A stretch of DNA of 64,000 bases, taken from Polytrichum commune. Its lineage: Eukaryota; Streptophyta; Polytrichopsida; Polytrichales; Polytrichaceae. The stretch lies in the NCBI GenBank assembly GCA_950295325.1, contig OX485804.1:25604001-25668000 (forward strand). Reading direction: 5' to 3'. Each line of letters starts with the position of its first letter. Within the stretch, counting starts at the first letter, position 1. Positions 1-12,375 of this stretch are shown here, in pieces. A model generated the notes under the pieces. That model was not told the DNA's origin and searched no databases. It worked only from the letters and a program-made list of their open reading frames with translations. The position numbers and the translations under genes were made by a program.

Positions 1-287
1 AGTTTATGAGAATCAACACAAAGTCACCCGAGTTTTTTTAAGCATAATTAATCATGCGCAAAGAGTGATGTCAAGCTATTAAAAATCGGCTTTCTAGCTT
101 GTCCTACTAGGATGGGTGGGCCAAGCTAAACTAGGTTGATCCAAGATTTAGGTTAGTGTGTCCCACTTTTATACCCTACTTTAGATCCTAATATTCTCTC
201 AAAGTTTTTGAGGTGGAAAGAGGAAGTCCTAAAAACTTCACCCAACTTTCGGAATAGGCTTCCATACACGACAAGCTAACGAGCTCT

Positions 288-288
<1 letters not shown>

Positions 289-324
<36 letters not shown>
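289..324. repeat. (AG)n microsatellite
   Basis: An uninterrupted run of about 18 AG dinucleotides follows the hexamer GAGCTCTT. Confidence 0.95.
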
Positions 325-325
<1 letters not shown>

Positions 326-1429
326 ATAAAGTCTTTGCTATAGTATGCATCCCGAGGGTTTTGGTGATTGATTTGACATCAAATTTAGCTATGTTCGATG
401 GATGAGAGGTACGCTCATTTACAACAATCCCCTCTCTCCCATGTCACCAGGCTAGTATGTAGTTTGATGATGTATTTTCACATAGATGTTTGACTTAGCC
501 AAATAGAAGAGAAGTGTTTTCATACAATTACCCAGCTTAATTAAACTTTGTCAATATCATAGTCAATGAGATGTCCAACAACTACACTAATATGTGCAAT
601 TAGATTGTCTTCGCAAATAGGTTGCTTCGTTACCTATGCAAATTACCTTGGGTCAAAACTAGATGACAAAAATTTGTAACTTTGTTTATTCATTTGTACA
701 ACAACCACAACAACAAAACAATTCATGTATTTTGTTACTGTGGTATTGAAATTCTAAAATAGTGTGGAATGTCAATAATTTAGCTTGGGGCAACCTAATT
801 GCACATGTTAGTGCAGACTCAAGGTCCATGCCTAGCGCTATTTACTTCAGTAAGGTAAATGACGGATTAAATTATTCTTATTAAGCCATAACTATATGTA
901 GAATGAATAATAATAAGGTTTGAGATTGTATAAACGACAAAGACTCAAGTACATAAAATCTATATCTAATCATCGTTGTCACATATGACTTTATTTACAC
1001 TTTATTTATTTAGACTTAAGCACGTGATAAGTATACCAATATGGAATCAAGACCATATACCTTGAAGATATTACTTCAAGGCTTGTTGGGGGTTTGTATA
1101 AAGCGTCACTTATCTTGTATAAACACACCCCAAAATCTTTAAGGGTTAAAGGAGAAGAGATTAGTGGGAGGTAGTTGCAGTGCAAGTGTTACCTAGGTAA
1201 TATTCTTGCATGGCAATTGAAGAACTGGCTAGCAGCTAGTTTTGAGGGTGTTAGTGTTGGTGCGCCCATCACCAATGTGGTGACAACTGGGTATAAAACT
1301 AGAATGAACGCATGCCTTGTGAGGATCTGAGGTCCATCTACTGGCGCCCATCTTAGGTTACCACACCAAATTAAATTTGATTATGATGGGAGATGGATAC
1401 ATGCGCACGAATATGACATGACTATGGTA

Positions 1430-2040
1430 GGAAGAAGATGTATGTTCCAAATTATCCGTTGCATATTTGTGGGTTCACAGAGCAACCCACGTGGGCTAAG
1501 TAAAGTTATGAACTGTGACACATGGAGTTGATTTAGGCTGCGTGTTGGTTTGGATACAAAATGCACATTAATCCCTCAAGTGTTTTGTATTTTAACACCA
1601 CGATGACTAGAAACTTGTGTCGACAAATTAAGAGCAAGGCTTTGGGAACTGAGAGTCTCAAAGGAGCATACACATTCACGAATACGTTGGGAAGAAGATA
1701 CAATTTTCAAATTATCCACTCCATTTTCCACGAACTTACATACCAAGTAACTTTTGTGAGTTGAGTAATGTCGCGAATCGTGACACACAAAGTTTTAAAA
1801 AACTAGAGAAAAAAAAAACATCAATGTTTTTGCAGTGCCATGCGATGTCCATTCACCACCTCCTACCCATGCCCGTGTGAACATGGGGAGTCACACACAA
1901 AGTTCAACTCTAGCTAAGTTAGGTTGTGTGTTGGTTTGGGCATAACTTCATAAGTACCTCAATTCTTTAAGTGTATTTTTGTTTTTGGAGGCAGGGATGG
2001 CTGCCCAAATGTGTCGACAAATTCTGAACAAAGGTTAACA
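1430..2040. repeat. diverged direct duplication, two copies
   Basis: Copy one (about 1430-1665) and copy two (about 1690-2040) share, in the same order, a 'caaattatcc' block, a 'tgacacac/tgacacat' block, 'tgtgttggtttgg' and 'tgtgtcgacaaatt'. Copy two carries extra sequence around 1800-1890. The copies are heavily substituted, so the duplication is old. Nothing in it looks coding. Confidence 0.6.
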
Positions 2041-2616
2041 AGGGATGTACCAGTGCTCATAATGGCAAATCATTTTGCGGGATCTGGGAGAGCGCCATGA
2101 AGGGAGGCTCTGGCAGCCTTTGTGGGCAATCAACCAGCCTCTTTAATCCTCCCCCAACCTCCCCCTAAAAGACGTGCCTGCCCCCCTACTACATGCATCT
2201 CGCGTCCTTGGACTCATAATAAGTTATCTAAGATAATAAGCGGCCATGCGAGGTCCATGTGCGTGCATCGCCCTCGACGCTTCAAAACCATTCCATGTAC
2301 TACATACATCATTAGGTAGAGTCTCCTGACACACAATCAAAACACTATGGAAAAAAAGAAAATACGCACACAAAACAATTTTCGACACCAAAAAGAATGA
2401 ATGACCGAACGAATGAATGAATGGCCAGCCATGGTAGCTGGCTACTCACTCTCCTTGGCACTTCAGTTTTGGTACTTGGCGAAACTCCCACGATTTGCAT
2501 GTCGCTGGGCAGCGATTATGCTGGGAGGCTGGGTGTCAGGAGGCCACACCAGTTGGACCCCACTGGCTCTATGCATGGACGACCGATAGGCTCACCAGTT
2601 GGAAGAATTTGACCAG

Positions 2617-2643
2617 TCCTTCCTTCCTTCCTTCCTTCCTTCA
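2617..2643. repeat. (CCTT)n microsatellite
   Basis: About six tandem CCTT tetranucleotides lie just upstream of the 270-316 bp tandem array. Confidence 0.9.
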
Positions 2644-2680
2644 TTCCCAACGGTGCGGCCTCCTGGCACTCGCAACGGAT

Positions 2681-3535
2681 TCCGGCGTCTTGCGCTCAGA
2701 GAAAAGGAGAAAAAAGGAGGAGAAAAGGCAATTGAGAGCCTTCTACACCAGCATTATCGATCGAGAGGACGATCGACGACCCGGTGGTGGTGGCAGTCTA
2801 ACTGTCCCAAAAAGAAGGAAAAGAAAAGAAACATTCTTCTGTAATGGAACGGAACACGTTTTTACATGTCGTGGGTATCGATCGTCCCTTTGAATGTCTC
2901 CACTCAGAGTTTGGGAGACTCTTTGTGTCACACAGAGTTATACTGATAACGCACCTCTTCCTTATAATGCTCTGTGGGTGTTATTTGGTTCGTTTTTCCG
3001 GTGTCTTGCGCTTGGAAAGACAAATGAGAGCCTTCTACAACAGCAGTATCGATGGAGAGAAACCGGCGGTGGTAGTCTAAGTGTCCCAAAAGAAGAAATA
3101 GAAAGAAACATTCTTCTCTAACGGAACGGAACACGTGTTTGTATGTCGTTGGTATCGTTCCTTTGAATGTCGCCACTGATGATTTGGGAAACTCTTTGTG
3201 TCACAAAGAGTACTGATTAGGCACCTCTTCCTTGTAAGCTCTGTGGGTGTTATTTAGTTCCTTTTTCCGGTGTCTTGCGCTTGACAAGACAATTGTGAGC
3301 CTTCTACAACAGCAGTATCAATTGAGAGAAACTGGTGGTGGCAGTCCAACTGTCCCAAAAGAAGAAAAAGAAAGAAACATTTTTCTTTAACGGAACCGAA
3401 CCCGTTTTTGTATGTCGTTGGTATTGTTCCTTCGAATGTCTCCACTAAGAATTTGGGAAACTCTTTGTGTCACAAAGAGTACTGATTAGGCACCTCTTCC
3501 TTGTAAGCTATGTGGGTGTTATTTGGTTTGTTTCT
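2681..3535. repeat. three-unit tandem array, 270-316 bp units
   Basis: Units start at the motif TCCGG(C/T)GTCTTGCGCT at 2681, 2997 and 3266. Each contains a GGTGGT-rich block, 'ctgtcccaaaa.gaag', 'ggaacggaacacgt' and, near its end, a near-perfect palindrome ACTCTTTGTG-t-CACAAAGAGT (clear in units two and three, eroded in unit one). Units two and three are more alike than either is to unit one. Short frames cross the units on both strands, but none has family features. The palindrome could be the end of a mobile element that was amplified in tandem. Confidence 0.85.
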
Positions 3536-4961
3536 CATGTTCTCCAGCTTCTACCTATTAGATTTACACAATGAAACTCGTGTTGCGTTAGCAAATCTAC
3601 GCTGAACCATTTGCAAAAACCGGACTGAAAATTGGACCTCCGGTGATTTAGTTGTGGTTATCAGGAGTGCATGTTTGGTTGACGTCTTAACTTGATACAT
3701 AGGTCCTCCCAGTTGTGTTCATTATTGAGCGTAGAGTAGTTAATAATATTTGGAGACATAGTCCAATCTCTTTTAAACATGTGTCTATGTGATGTTTGCT
3801 CTTCAATCCTTACTGAACCACATACCAATCAAATATTGGGGTCTGGGTAAGAAAACGTGCCACTTAAGACCCATCTACCTTAATGGCCTACAGTATGCGC
3901 CCCTATTGTGAGCACTTCCAACTCCAAATCCGGTTTGGTTGTTGGATCGGATCATATCGAGAGTTGTCTCATCCAATCAGCTATTCTAAATCACGTTAGA
4001 TTGTCGATCCAAGTTTCATAATCAAAGCTATCATGCAAAAAATGAGATAGAAATGCACTAAAAACCCCAATAGTTAGATTCTCTAATTAATCACATAGGC
4101 CCTTCCGATTGGGTTCATTATCAATCCTAAAATGGTGTCTATATTTGAGCACACAGTCCAATGTCGTTGTAACACATACATATTTCTAGTGTCATATTCC
4201 TAACTAGAAGTTGTCCACAAGCCTTGCCATATACCACTCCAATTGGCAACTCATCCAAGAAGAGTGGCACCATAAGGCCCATGTACCTAATAAGTTACAA
4301 CTCATCCAGAGCTATAGTTTAGTGCTCTAATCATATGACATCTCTAGAAAGTGGAGTAGAGGAAAAAATGTTGCATATGAGCGTCCCACTCATCCATTCA
4401 ACATGAAAACTTGACCCCTTGTAAGTTTGTGGCCGGTCCGTCTCAAATGACATGAACTAAACTAATTATGACATCAAATCCACTTGATAAAGTAACCTCC
4501 GGGATGCATGCTATTTCAAGGCTTAGGTTGGATGAATGACAAGTATCCTCGTATGCGATAATTCCCTCTCCCCCTAGAAAGTGGTTAAGAACTCATGGCA
4601 GATTCACATAGGGTCCCAAGTCCGAAGTCCCACTCAAGTCAACAAGTCACAACATGAAGGCAAACTCTAAACATTGACCCTCAAGAAACTATTAAAGTAT
4701 GGTTTACACTCATTAAAGTCAAATCTTGATTATTCTATGCAAAAAAATCGGGGGACTTGTGTTGCGAGTTGGGTCTAATTTTCTAATTGACCCAACTCTC
4801 AACATAAGTCCCAAGCCTCACCCCAAAATGTGATGCATACTTGGGACTAGCCTAATACTGGGACCTGACCTGGTAATCCCCAACTTCCATGCTCTCAACG
4901 GCTGAGATTGCACGGATCAACCTCAAGTGAATTTGAACTTAGAACTTGGACTTAAGGCTTA
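3536..4961. other. gene-free AT-rich DNA with old repeat fragments
   Basis: No coding region is recognisable. About 3536-3610 matches, in inverted orientation, the segment at about 11405-11520 ('cttctacctattaga.ttacac' and 'ttagcaaatctac.' are shared). The segment at 3690-3900 is a diverged partial relative of the ~375-bp family described at 5464-5833. Confidence 0.5.
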
Positions 4962-5068
4962 CTCCCTCCGTCCCAAAACGATTGTCCTACCCCTAGAGTT
5001 TTTTATCTCCAAATGTTTGTCATAAAACTCTGGGATAATTAAGGACAATCGTTTTGGGAAGGAGGGAG
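4962..5068. mobile_element. Stowaway MITE (Tc1/mariner, non-autonomous)
   Basis: The 107-bp element begins CTCCCTCCGTCCCAAAACG and ends with the near-complement, allowing an A/C mismatch and an added base in the right arm. It is flanked by TA on both sides (4960-4961 and 5069-5070), the duplicated target of Tc1/mariner elements. The CTCCCTCCGT end is the hallmark of plant Stowaway MITEs. The terminal repeats extend roughly 27 bp and include the shared 'acgattgtcct' block. It has no coding capacity. Confidence 0.93.
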
Positions 5069-5463
5069 TAAGCTCTAAAAGAAACCCGTGTACTTACCGG
5101 GAAATGCCTCGATTTGGTGCGAGAGCTTGAAATGTTGATGAGGGAGGTAGGAATGAGAACCCAACAAATTAACTTTGTGAATCATGACCATCTAAGTTAA
5201 ACTAGCAGCACACTAGGAAAATTCCCTCCCAATCAATAGCAGCTCATGTGCGCCCATCATCTTTGAAGTACGACATCGATTTTGACTAAAGCAGCTCGTT
5301 TAGCAATCACGATGCGGGGCAGGAGCTCAGTGGAAGATAAATCAAATCATTGATGCAAGTTATAGCATCTTATGCGGGTGAATCGCCTCAAAGAAAAAGC
5401 AAAAGAAAAAGAGAAAAAAATGTCAGTGGCTTTGCATTGATGTGAATGTGAGCATGTTTTCCT

Positions 5464-5833
5464 TAAGGTATATGGGTTTTAAATGGTTACTTCTTTTTTT
5501 TCCTTTTCAGATTAGGCCATTTCTCCAAGGATATGAAACACGTCGTTATGGTTTAGCACATCCGATTGGACGCCGTAGTTGCTTTCCTCGTGATATCCGG
5601 AGCTCATATGAATGTTTTACTCATCATCAAAGTGAAGATCTGTACTCAGTACACTGTCGTAGAGGCCCTCCAAAACATGTTGACTAATGAGCTTTAGAAT
5701 GGTTCATATACTTTGAGCATGTAGTCTGGTCTCTTTTAAACACGTGTCTTTTTGGTGACCGATCTTGGAACCACACCTAGCCACATACCACTCAAATATG
5801 GGTGCGTGATTAAGAGAAATAGCGTCTACCTTA
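5464..5833 (+). repeat. ~375-bp dispersed repeat, copy 1
   Basis: The repeat runs from TAAGGTA to TCTACCTTA, giving short inverted ends of 7-9 bp. Two more copies lie at 48849-49223 (same orientation) and 57318-57696 (inverted). Shared internal blocks include 'gagctcatatgaat.tttactcat', 'acacgtgtctttttggtg' and 'ccactcaaatatgggtg'. Partial relatives occur near 3690-3900 and 6490-6670. Size, inverted ends and lack of coding suggest an old non-autonomous DNA transposon. No clear target duplication is visible. Confidence 0.65.
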
Positions 5834-6039
5834 CATTGGTCAGAGATAGATAGAAACTCCAACCCCTTTCAAGCAAGGGGCCGGTGTGAATAAAGTGTCC
5901 GTTCGTAATGCCAATGACCTGATGCCCACTGGACAAGGGGACATTGGGACAATACTACTCTCCCCTTTCGAGGATGGACACTATAATGACACACTATACA
6001 AGTTCCTAGCTAGCCACTATTGTCTTGAAGATACCGGAC

Positions 6040-6200
6040 ATGGTATCCCCCCAAAGGGCTTTGAGGTACCCATACAACAAGGTCCAAGGACCCCCCACCA
6101 TAGTTGGGTGGACTAAGGTGGTGAGCACCACGCCGGCATGGGGAATAGAACCCACAACCTCCTCATTGGGGGTCATGAGCCCTAGCCACCCTTACATTGG
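6040..6200 (-). mobile_element. tRNA-derived SINE-like head
   Basis: On the minus strand the sequence reads GGGTGGCTAGGGCTCATGA, then about 25 bases later GTGGGTTCTATTCCCC. These match the spacing and consensus of RNA polymerase III boxes A (TRGCNNAGYNGG) and B (GGTTCRANTCC) in plant tRNA-derived SINEs. The 3' end and target duplication could not be fixed, so the boundaries are approximate. A decayed tRNA pseudogene is the alternative. Confidence 0.5.
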
Positions 6201-8785
6201 TCATGGTTATTCATGATGCATATCAAGGAAAAAAAACTTTCCTTTCGGAAAGTGGGCTCTAGGAATCACTTTATAACATTACAAAGGCCATGTTTACACA
6301 TTGGCAAACATGTCTTCAGTGGTTAGGTTTTGCTCTTTATCATGAATGTTTACTTGGATTTTAGAATAAGGATTATTCTTGGATCCGCAAATTTGATATG
6401 ATGTTCTAGCAACAATCTATGAAATATGTTGCGCTCCCTTGTTGCTTCTATCATCTTTCAAAGTCAAAGGTGCCAACGTCCTAAAACAATCATGTAGGGT
6501 CCCCTCTAATCATGTTGATTATTGACCCTATAATGGTTAACAAATTAAGAGCACATAATCCAATTTCTTTGAAACCCAAGTCATTTTGGTGTAACTTATA
6601 TTCTTGGATCCATACTAAAACCACATGTCATTCAAATATAGGTGTGTGATAATGATAAAGACAAAATTAGGCATGTTTTCCTTAGTGATCAAGGGCTGTG
6701 AACATTACTCTCTAAATGGACTCATTGTTGAAAAATGAGTGCAGGTTCCACTTCATCTTACACAAGGTAACCAACATTCAAATTGAGCATGTGAAGAACA
6801 AATGAGAAAGAGACATGAAATCCTACATATCCTAAAATGTATTATTTTTAGTGGTCACCTGGATTATGTGGTGAGACAAACCAACATATTATTTGTCTCA
6901 ATATGAAATAGGGGTGACCATCAAGAGTCTAAATTTGCCATCAACCTTGAATATAATTTAATTCTTATGTCAAATTTGTCAAATATCTGTCCCTTGTTCT
7001 TTATATTAGTCGGTCCCCAATTCGACTTCTTCGGCAATAAATGATGTTTGAGTTCTGATATTGCACATTAAAGTCTTGGGAGAAAACCCTTACCCTCTAT
7101 GTAAGTGTGAAGTACTGTCCATAATGCAAGTGGTATATAGTGATAAACATGAGATGCATTTCCATATATTTGTGCAATATATTTGACCAAGTTATTTATA
7201 CCTAGTCTTGCAACGTTAAGATTAAGCCATTTTATTTGGGAATGAGATTGAATGACATCCTCCACCTATTACCCTACCTTTAATGGCCCACAAACATCCA
7301 TGTAATCTTGTGGAAAGTGATATGTTTTGACACATTTTGGCAATTGTGGAATATAAGCAAAAGTCAAGAAAGGACAGCCAAATATTCCATAATAAGTTCT
7401 CATTTATTTGCATAAACAACTTGTGCATCTATAAGACCGGCTATTGATTTACATGCGTGATGAACACTCAAGTTGGGGGTACCAAATTGAGGCCTTTTAT
7501 TTGACTTAATAAGAGGTTTCTATCTCATATGTTTAGAAATTACGTTTCATTTCATTTGGTCTAAGTATCCCACAACCAAGACACTTAAAAAGTGATGTGG
7601 ATTTCATTCGGCCATTGCTCTACACCAAGGGCCATGACCATGAAGAATCTTAAATTGTATATTTCTCGCATGCTTTGGTCATTTGTGTTCAAAAAACCTA
7701 AGTCTTTCATAGTCCCTACTAATAACTTGAAATTTGTGCTTGGATAAATCTTTTTGGATTCACCTTGGTTCAATATTGAATCTTGGAGTGGCATGCTCAA
7801 TAAATATTATCACCCACCATTGGATCTAGAGCAATACCTGGTCCCACAAATAGGAAGAGGGTGGAGTTCAAAATCCTCTATTGCCGTGGGGGACTTCCAA
7901 GATCAAGGTTTCAACGAGGGGAGGGGGGGGGGGGACTTTGGACATTTAGGGATTAACACACTTGCATTATTGACATACACAATTTGAAGTTAAGCATATG
8001 AGAAGGGTAGTGGACAAGGTTGTTCCAAAATATGAGGTCTCCATAAAGACCTAGCCTCCTTTATCCTTTTTCTTTTTTTATCCATCAAGGTATATGTGTG
8101 TGGGATGATAAAATCCCACCAAAACAAATGTTTTCAAAAACTATGTAGTAGGAGAAGACGTGTCAAATACCCTCAAAGAAATTAAGTTGGGCTTTTAATG
8201 TATAGAGTAGCAATTGATATGGTAAGAGCGATTGCAAGGATTGGATTGGAATTAGCAAGGTTGGCTCTAGACGGGATTTGGGAGCTCATCTCAATGGCCT
8301 TACTAGACAAATTGTTTGCACCCCACCTGTTTAGCTCCCTTGCCATTCAAGGGACTTGGGCTTTGGACCCTTTTCCAAAGATGACCTCGACCCTTGCCCA
8401 TGTGTTTTTAGGCAGGGTTAAGGTCATGCCTGCCAATATCTTGGGGCATGCACTAAATATGATTATTCTACTCCAAGGTAACGGTCTCCATACTCATTCT
8501 AGCCCAACTGCTATTCATGTGGTCGTGTAGGATTGTTGTGGGGTTTGTGCATGTTGTAGTGCAATTGTGTGCTCACCCAAAACAACATGTTGTTATGTGC
8601 ATGCCCATTCATATTATCGCATGAGACGTGCATGAATCTTCAGCACACATGTTCTTCTTTGGATAGTCTATAATGCTTGCCCTTGCCCTTGGTCACACCC
8701 ACTCCACCTCCATCCACTAAAGAACAATTCCCATCTTGTGCAATACAATAATCTCTTGCTTAAGTACGCACTCGTTTAAGTACGC
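6201..8785. other. gene-free AT-rich DNA
   Basis: No recognisable gene. Short frames at 7068-7428 and 7585-7800 (minus) and 8198-8530 (plus, 110 codons) carry no motif I can name. A G-run lies at 7919-7935. The segment 6490-6670 is a diverged relative of the ~375-bp repeat family. Confidence 0.5.
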
Positions 8786-9358
8786 ATCCCAGTTAAGTGC
8801 GCAATTTTCATGACAAAAATCAGGGTTCATACTTTATTGTTTGAACATGTCATGCAGAGTCATTCGGCATGAATGCATGAATTTTATTATGCTTGACATT
8901 AAATGTCAGTTTGTTAACGTTTCGTTGAAACGTCTCAAACGATCGCCGCAGTTCATTATACATTTGTCCAACTTCCGTTTAAACATCGGAGCAAAGCAAT
9001 TGGTCGTTGATGTCGAGGACAGTGTTGTGTAGAGTTTCAAAGCATTAGAAGTCGGTTGCACTTTCATATTCAACAAATATCTCGATAGGTTGGATTTTGT
9101 TGCAGTACGTTCTCCCGATCGTCCCAGCCTTTCCAGATGGCACCTTCACTAACTTCATACTCCCGCCCCAACACCTACTTGCTCACCGCGTTCGGCTTGC
9201 TCAACTTTGCAACGATTTCACATCGTTGGGCTTTGGTCAAGCATGTTGCCTCAAGTTTCATCCGCTTCCCATTGCGATTCATCGAATCAGAGGATCTAGA
9301 AAGCGATATGAGTAAAGTGTGCACCAGCGGCTCCAGTTCAAAGTGCACACTTAAGTAA
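8786..9358 (-). pseudogene. pogo/Tigger-like transposase remnant with CENP-B-type HTH
   Basis: Reading the minus strand from about 9290, the translation contains LTKAQRCEIVAKLSKPNA, then an in-frame stop, then REYEVSEGAI and W.DRE. This is the N-terminal helix-turn-helix shared by CENP-B and pogo/Tigger (Tc1/mariner superfamily) transposases, which binds the element's ends. The frame then breaks down through several stops, and no catalytic DDE region is readable. Possible inverted ends are 'ttaagtgcgca' near 8792 and 'tgcacacttaag' near 9344. It is clearly dead; the boundaries are estimates. Confidence 0.7.
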
Positions 9359-9643
9359 GAGGTTACTGTAGTACAGAAGCCAGAACGCGCCAAGCCTGTT
9401 TTACTACACAAATTCAAGCCCTTTGTTGTTGGAGAAGGAGAGGCGCCTTGTCTGCACCAAATGCACTAAGATGGGCTTGCCAACCATTGGGTGCGCTTAA
9501 CATGGCTACGGTTAGCAATGTAGTCGGGAACCCAGTTGGAGTTGTTGTTGCCATGTCCACTGGAAGGGCTCTCCACTTAGTACTCCAAAAGCTCCTCCAA
9601 GTCCACTTTGTGTGGAGCACTGCTCGGGGAGAGCCGGAGGTTA

Positions 9644-10690
9644 GTTACAGATGAACCAGTTGAGTTTGAGAAATAACCACTGGTTGAAGTTGGAGACGTC
9701 AGGAGCATTACCAAGCATGTTAGAGGAATCTATAGAAGAATATACCTCAAATGAATGAAAGCCACACCGGAAGATGTCTAACATGTAACCAGCTGGATTG
9801 AGAATCACTCGGATCTTGACCGACTATATATGTCCACAAAGTTCCCGGGCACTAATCCGAACAACTTATTGAACTTTTGTTAGTAATCCACCCTAATCAA
9901 TGTCCGGGAAGAACCTGCCGCTAGTTACAGATGAACCGGTTGAAATTTGAGAAATATCCAGTTGAAGTTGGAGCCTTCAGGAGGATTACCGATCACTTTA
10001 GAGGAATCTATAGAAGAATATACCTCAAGGGAATGAAAGCCAAACCGGAAGATGTCTAACATGTAACCAGTTGGATTCAGAATAACTAGGATCTTGACCG
10101 ACTAGGCCCAAAAACTTCCCGGGCACTGGTCCAAACAACTTATTGAACTTTCGTTAGTAATCTATTTAATCTATGTCCAGGAAGAACGTGCAGCTAGTTA
10201 CAGATGAACCGATTGAAATTTGAGAAATAACTGGTTGAAGTTGGAGACTTCAGGAGAATTACCGATCACTTTGGCAGAATCTATGGAAGAATATACCTCA
10301 AATTAATGAAGCAAAACCGGGAGATCGTGTCAACATGTAACCGGCTGGATTCAGAATCACTGGGATCTTGACCGACTCTATATGCCCACAAACTTCCCGG
10401 GCATTGGTCCAAACAACTTATTGAACTTTCGTTAGTAATCTATTTAATCTATGTCCAGGAAGAACGTGCAGCTAGTCACAGATGAAGCGATTGAAATTTG
10501 GGGAATAACCGGTTGAAGTTGGAGACTCCAGGAGGATTACCGATCACTTTAGTGGAATCTATGGAATATACCTCAAATTGATGAAGCAAAACCGGGAGAT
10601 CGTGTCAACATGTAACCGGCTGGATTCAAAATCACTGGGATCTTGACTGACAATATTTACCCAAACACTTCCTGGGCACTTTGTGTGGAG
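9644..10690 (-). repeat. four-unit tandem array (273-280 bp) with weak LRR-like coding trace
   Basis: Units start at the shared block 'gttacagatgaa' at 9644, 9924, 10197 and 10475; the last is cut at about 10690. All share 'gaagttggag', 'ggaatctat', 'aacatgtaacc' and 'gggatcttgac'. Read on the minus strand, short stretches such as NKLFGPMPGKF and NPPEVSNFNRLF resemble plant leucine-rich-repeat consensus, but no unit stays open. A single diverged copy lies at 46741-46975. One reading is tandem duplication of an LRR exon with its intron from a dead receptor-like gene; a non-coding satellite is the alternative. Confidence 0.55.
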
Positions 10691-12375
10691 TAGGAATTGG
10701 ACGGAGGTCCAGTGGCAGCAGTGGAGATGCCCAAATATAATGCAGTAAGAGTGACTGTGATGAGCAAAGCACTCAAGATCGATGTCTAGTGACCTCATGC
10801 TTTCATATTATTATACAATGTGCAACCCTAAGTGCCAGACCAATTGATTTTCAACCCTAGTGTAGATCTTAGTTTGCATCTGACGACATCGGGTGCTTTT
10901 ACACAATCATCATGTTCTACCAAACACTTCAGAAGCATTCAGTCAAAAGTCACAACATCGAATGGTATCCATGTGCAAATGTTATTGAAATCTGATCCAA
11001 AGATGGCCTTTCCATGCTTATTATGCACTTACAATGAAAGAGCGCCATCATGTGGAAATCACGAGAAACAAGGTCATTTGTTTGTGTGGACCTCGTGTAG
11101 TCGCTCCTCCTACGCAGACACCTACATGAGTGAGTGCTTTAAGGTATGTGGAGGCCTTTCAGTTACTTTTCTTTATTGGACACCTATATTTGATGGGTAT
11201 GTGGTACGGCGAGGATCAAAGAACAAACACCTTAAACAAATCATGTTCTTTAAAGATTGGATGACGTCTTCGGGTTTTGGTAACTACTTTGTACTCGATA
11301 GCGAACATGATTGGGAGAACTTATATATAAATCTTATTCAAACATCAACAAACATGCACTTCCAATGACCATAATTGAATCAGGGGAGATATCTGTATCC
11401 ATACGCTTCTTGCTATTGCTTCATCGTAGATTTGCTAATGCCACACAAGTTTTTGTAGTGTAAGTCTAATAGGTAGAAGCCAGAGAAGATGAAAATCGAA
11501 GCAAAAAACACCCACATACCTTATAGCAAGGCTCGCAGTCACGAGCAAACATAAAAAAAAAAAAAGACATGTTCTACAATGAGTTTGGATTGTGTGCTCA
11601 AAATATAGTCACCCTTCCTGGTTCAATATACGTACAACTAGGAAGACCCTTTGTGATCACTTAACAAGAAAACATAATCATCTTTTGACCCCTTATCACT
11701 ATTGCATTTCAACTCCAATTTTAAAACTCAAAACAACAATCTTCTTGTTTCATAATCGTTATCGAATTGAGGAAATCCCCAATTCGATCTAACGGCCACA
11801 ATTGTTTGTGGAGTTGGAAGTGCCTATGATAGGGCCACATATTGTAGAGTTAAATCCCACATACCCGTCCACCTATCATAAATTCCACAACAGAGGCAGG
11901 GATATGGATTACCAATTGTGATTACTAAATCATGAGTTGTATAAAGAAGCCAGATAGCCAGTTCGGAACAAAGGAATTCGAGATATAAATGTTGGATCAT
12001 TTTGGAAATAATAAACACATATTGAGAGAAATACTCCTATTTGCCTTGCACGATTGCCAGAATATGGTAAGTTCTCACTCTACACAAGCTTATGTGGTGT
12101 TATTAATTCATTGTAGAATGCAGCAAAGAAGGGGTTCACGTTATACTTTCCAAGTCATTCTTAGTCATCGCAAAGAACATGGGTTAACATGAAATTGCAA
12201 CATTTTGTACTAAGAACTTGGTCTATGTCCTCGATGCTTTTTCGGACCTCAATTCCACATAGAAGATGCACTTATTTGGAATTATGTCAAACTAAAAAGA
12301 GTTGCTACATAAAACAACTTGGTGCCATCTCCGGAAATAACTTTGTGATTTAAGAAAAAAATTCAATAAACGTTT
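10691..12375. other. gene-free DNA with repeat fragments
   Basis: The longest open frame (10832-11368, plus) has no family resemblance, and its 3' half overlaps sequence related to the dispersed ~375-bp repeat in inverted orientation ('acacctatatttga.ggtatgtggt'), so I do not call it a gene. About 11405-11520 is an inverted match to 3525-3610. Confidence 0.45.

Larger units (their letters stand above)
1..2616. other. gene-free AT-rich DNA
   Basis: No coding region is recognisable here. Open frames are 60-70 codons, overlap on both strands and resemble no family I know. The stretch holds an AG microsatellite near its start and a diverged direct duplication at about 1.4-2.0 kb, listed separately. 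Confidence 0.5.

Noticed and set aside
2495-3121. Frames crossing the 2.7-3.5 kb array as a repeat protein
   Set aside because: Unit lengths are not constant or multiples of three together, and frames shift between units.
7068-7800. Minus-strand frames thought to be a copia-type remnant
   Set aside because: I could not find any catalytic motif in them.
8198-8530. 110-codon plus frame
   Set aside because: It has no family resemblance, no splice context and lies among repeats.
10832-11368. 178-codon open frame on plus
   Set aside because: It shows no domain or signal, and its 3' half is related to a dispersed repeat, so it is an open frame by chance.
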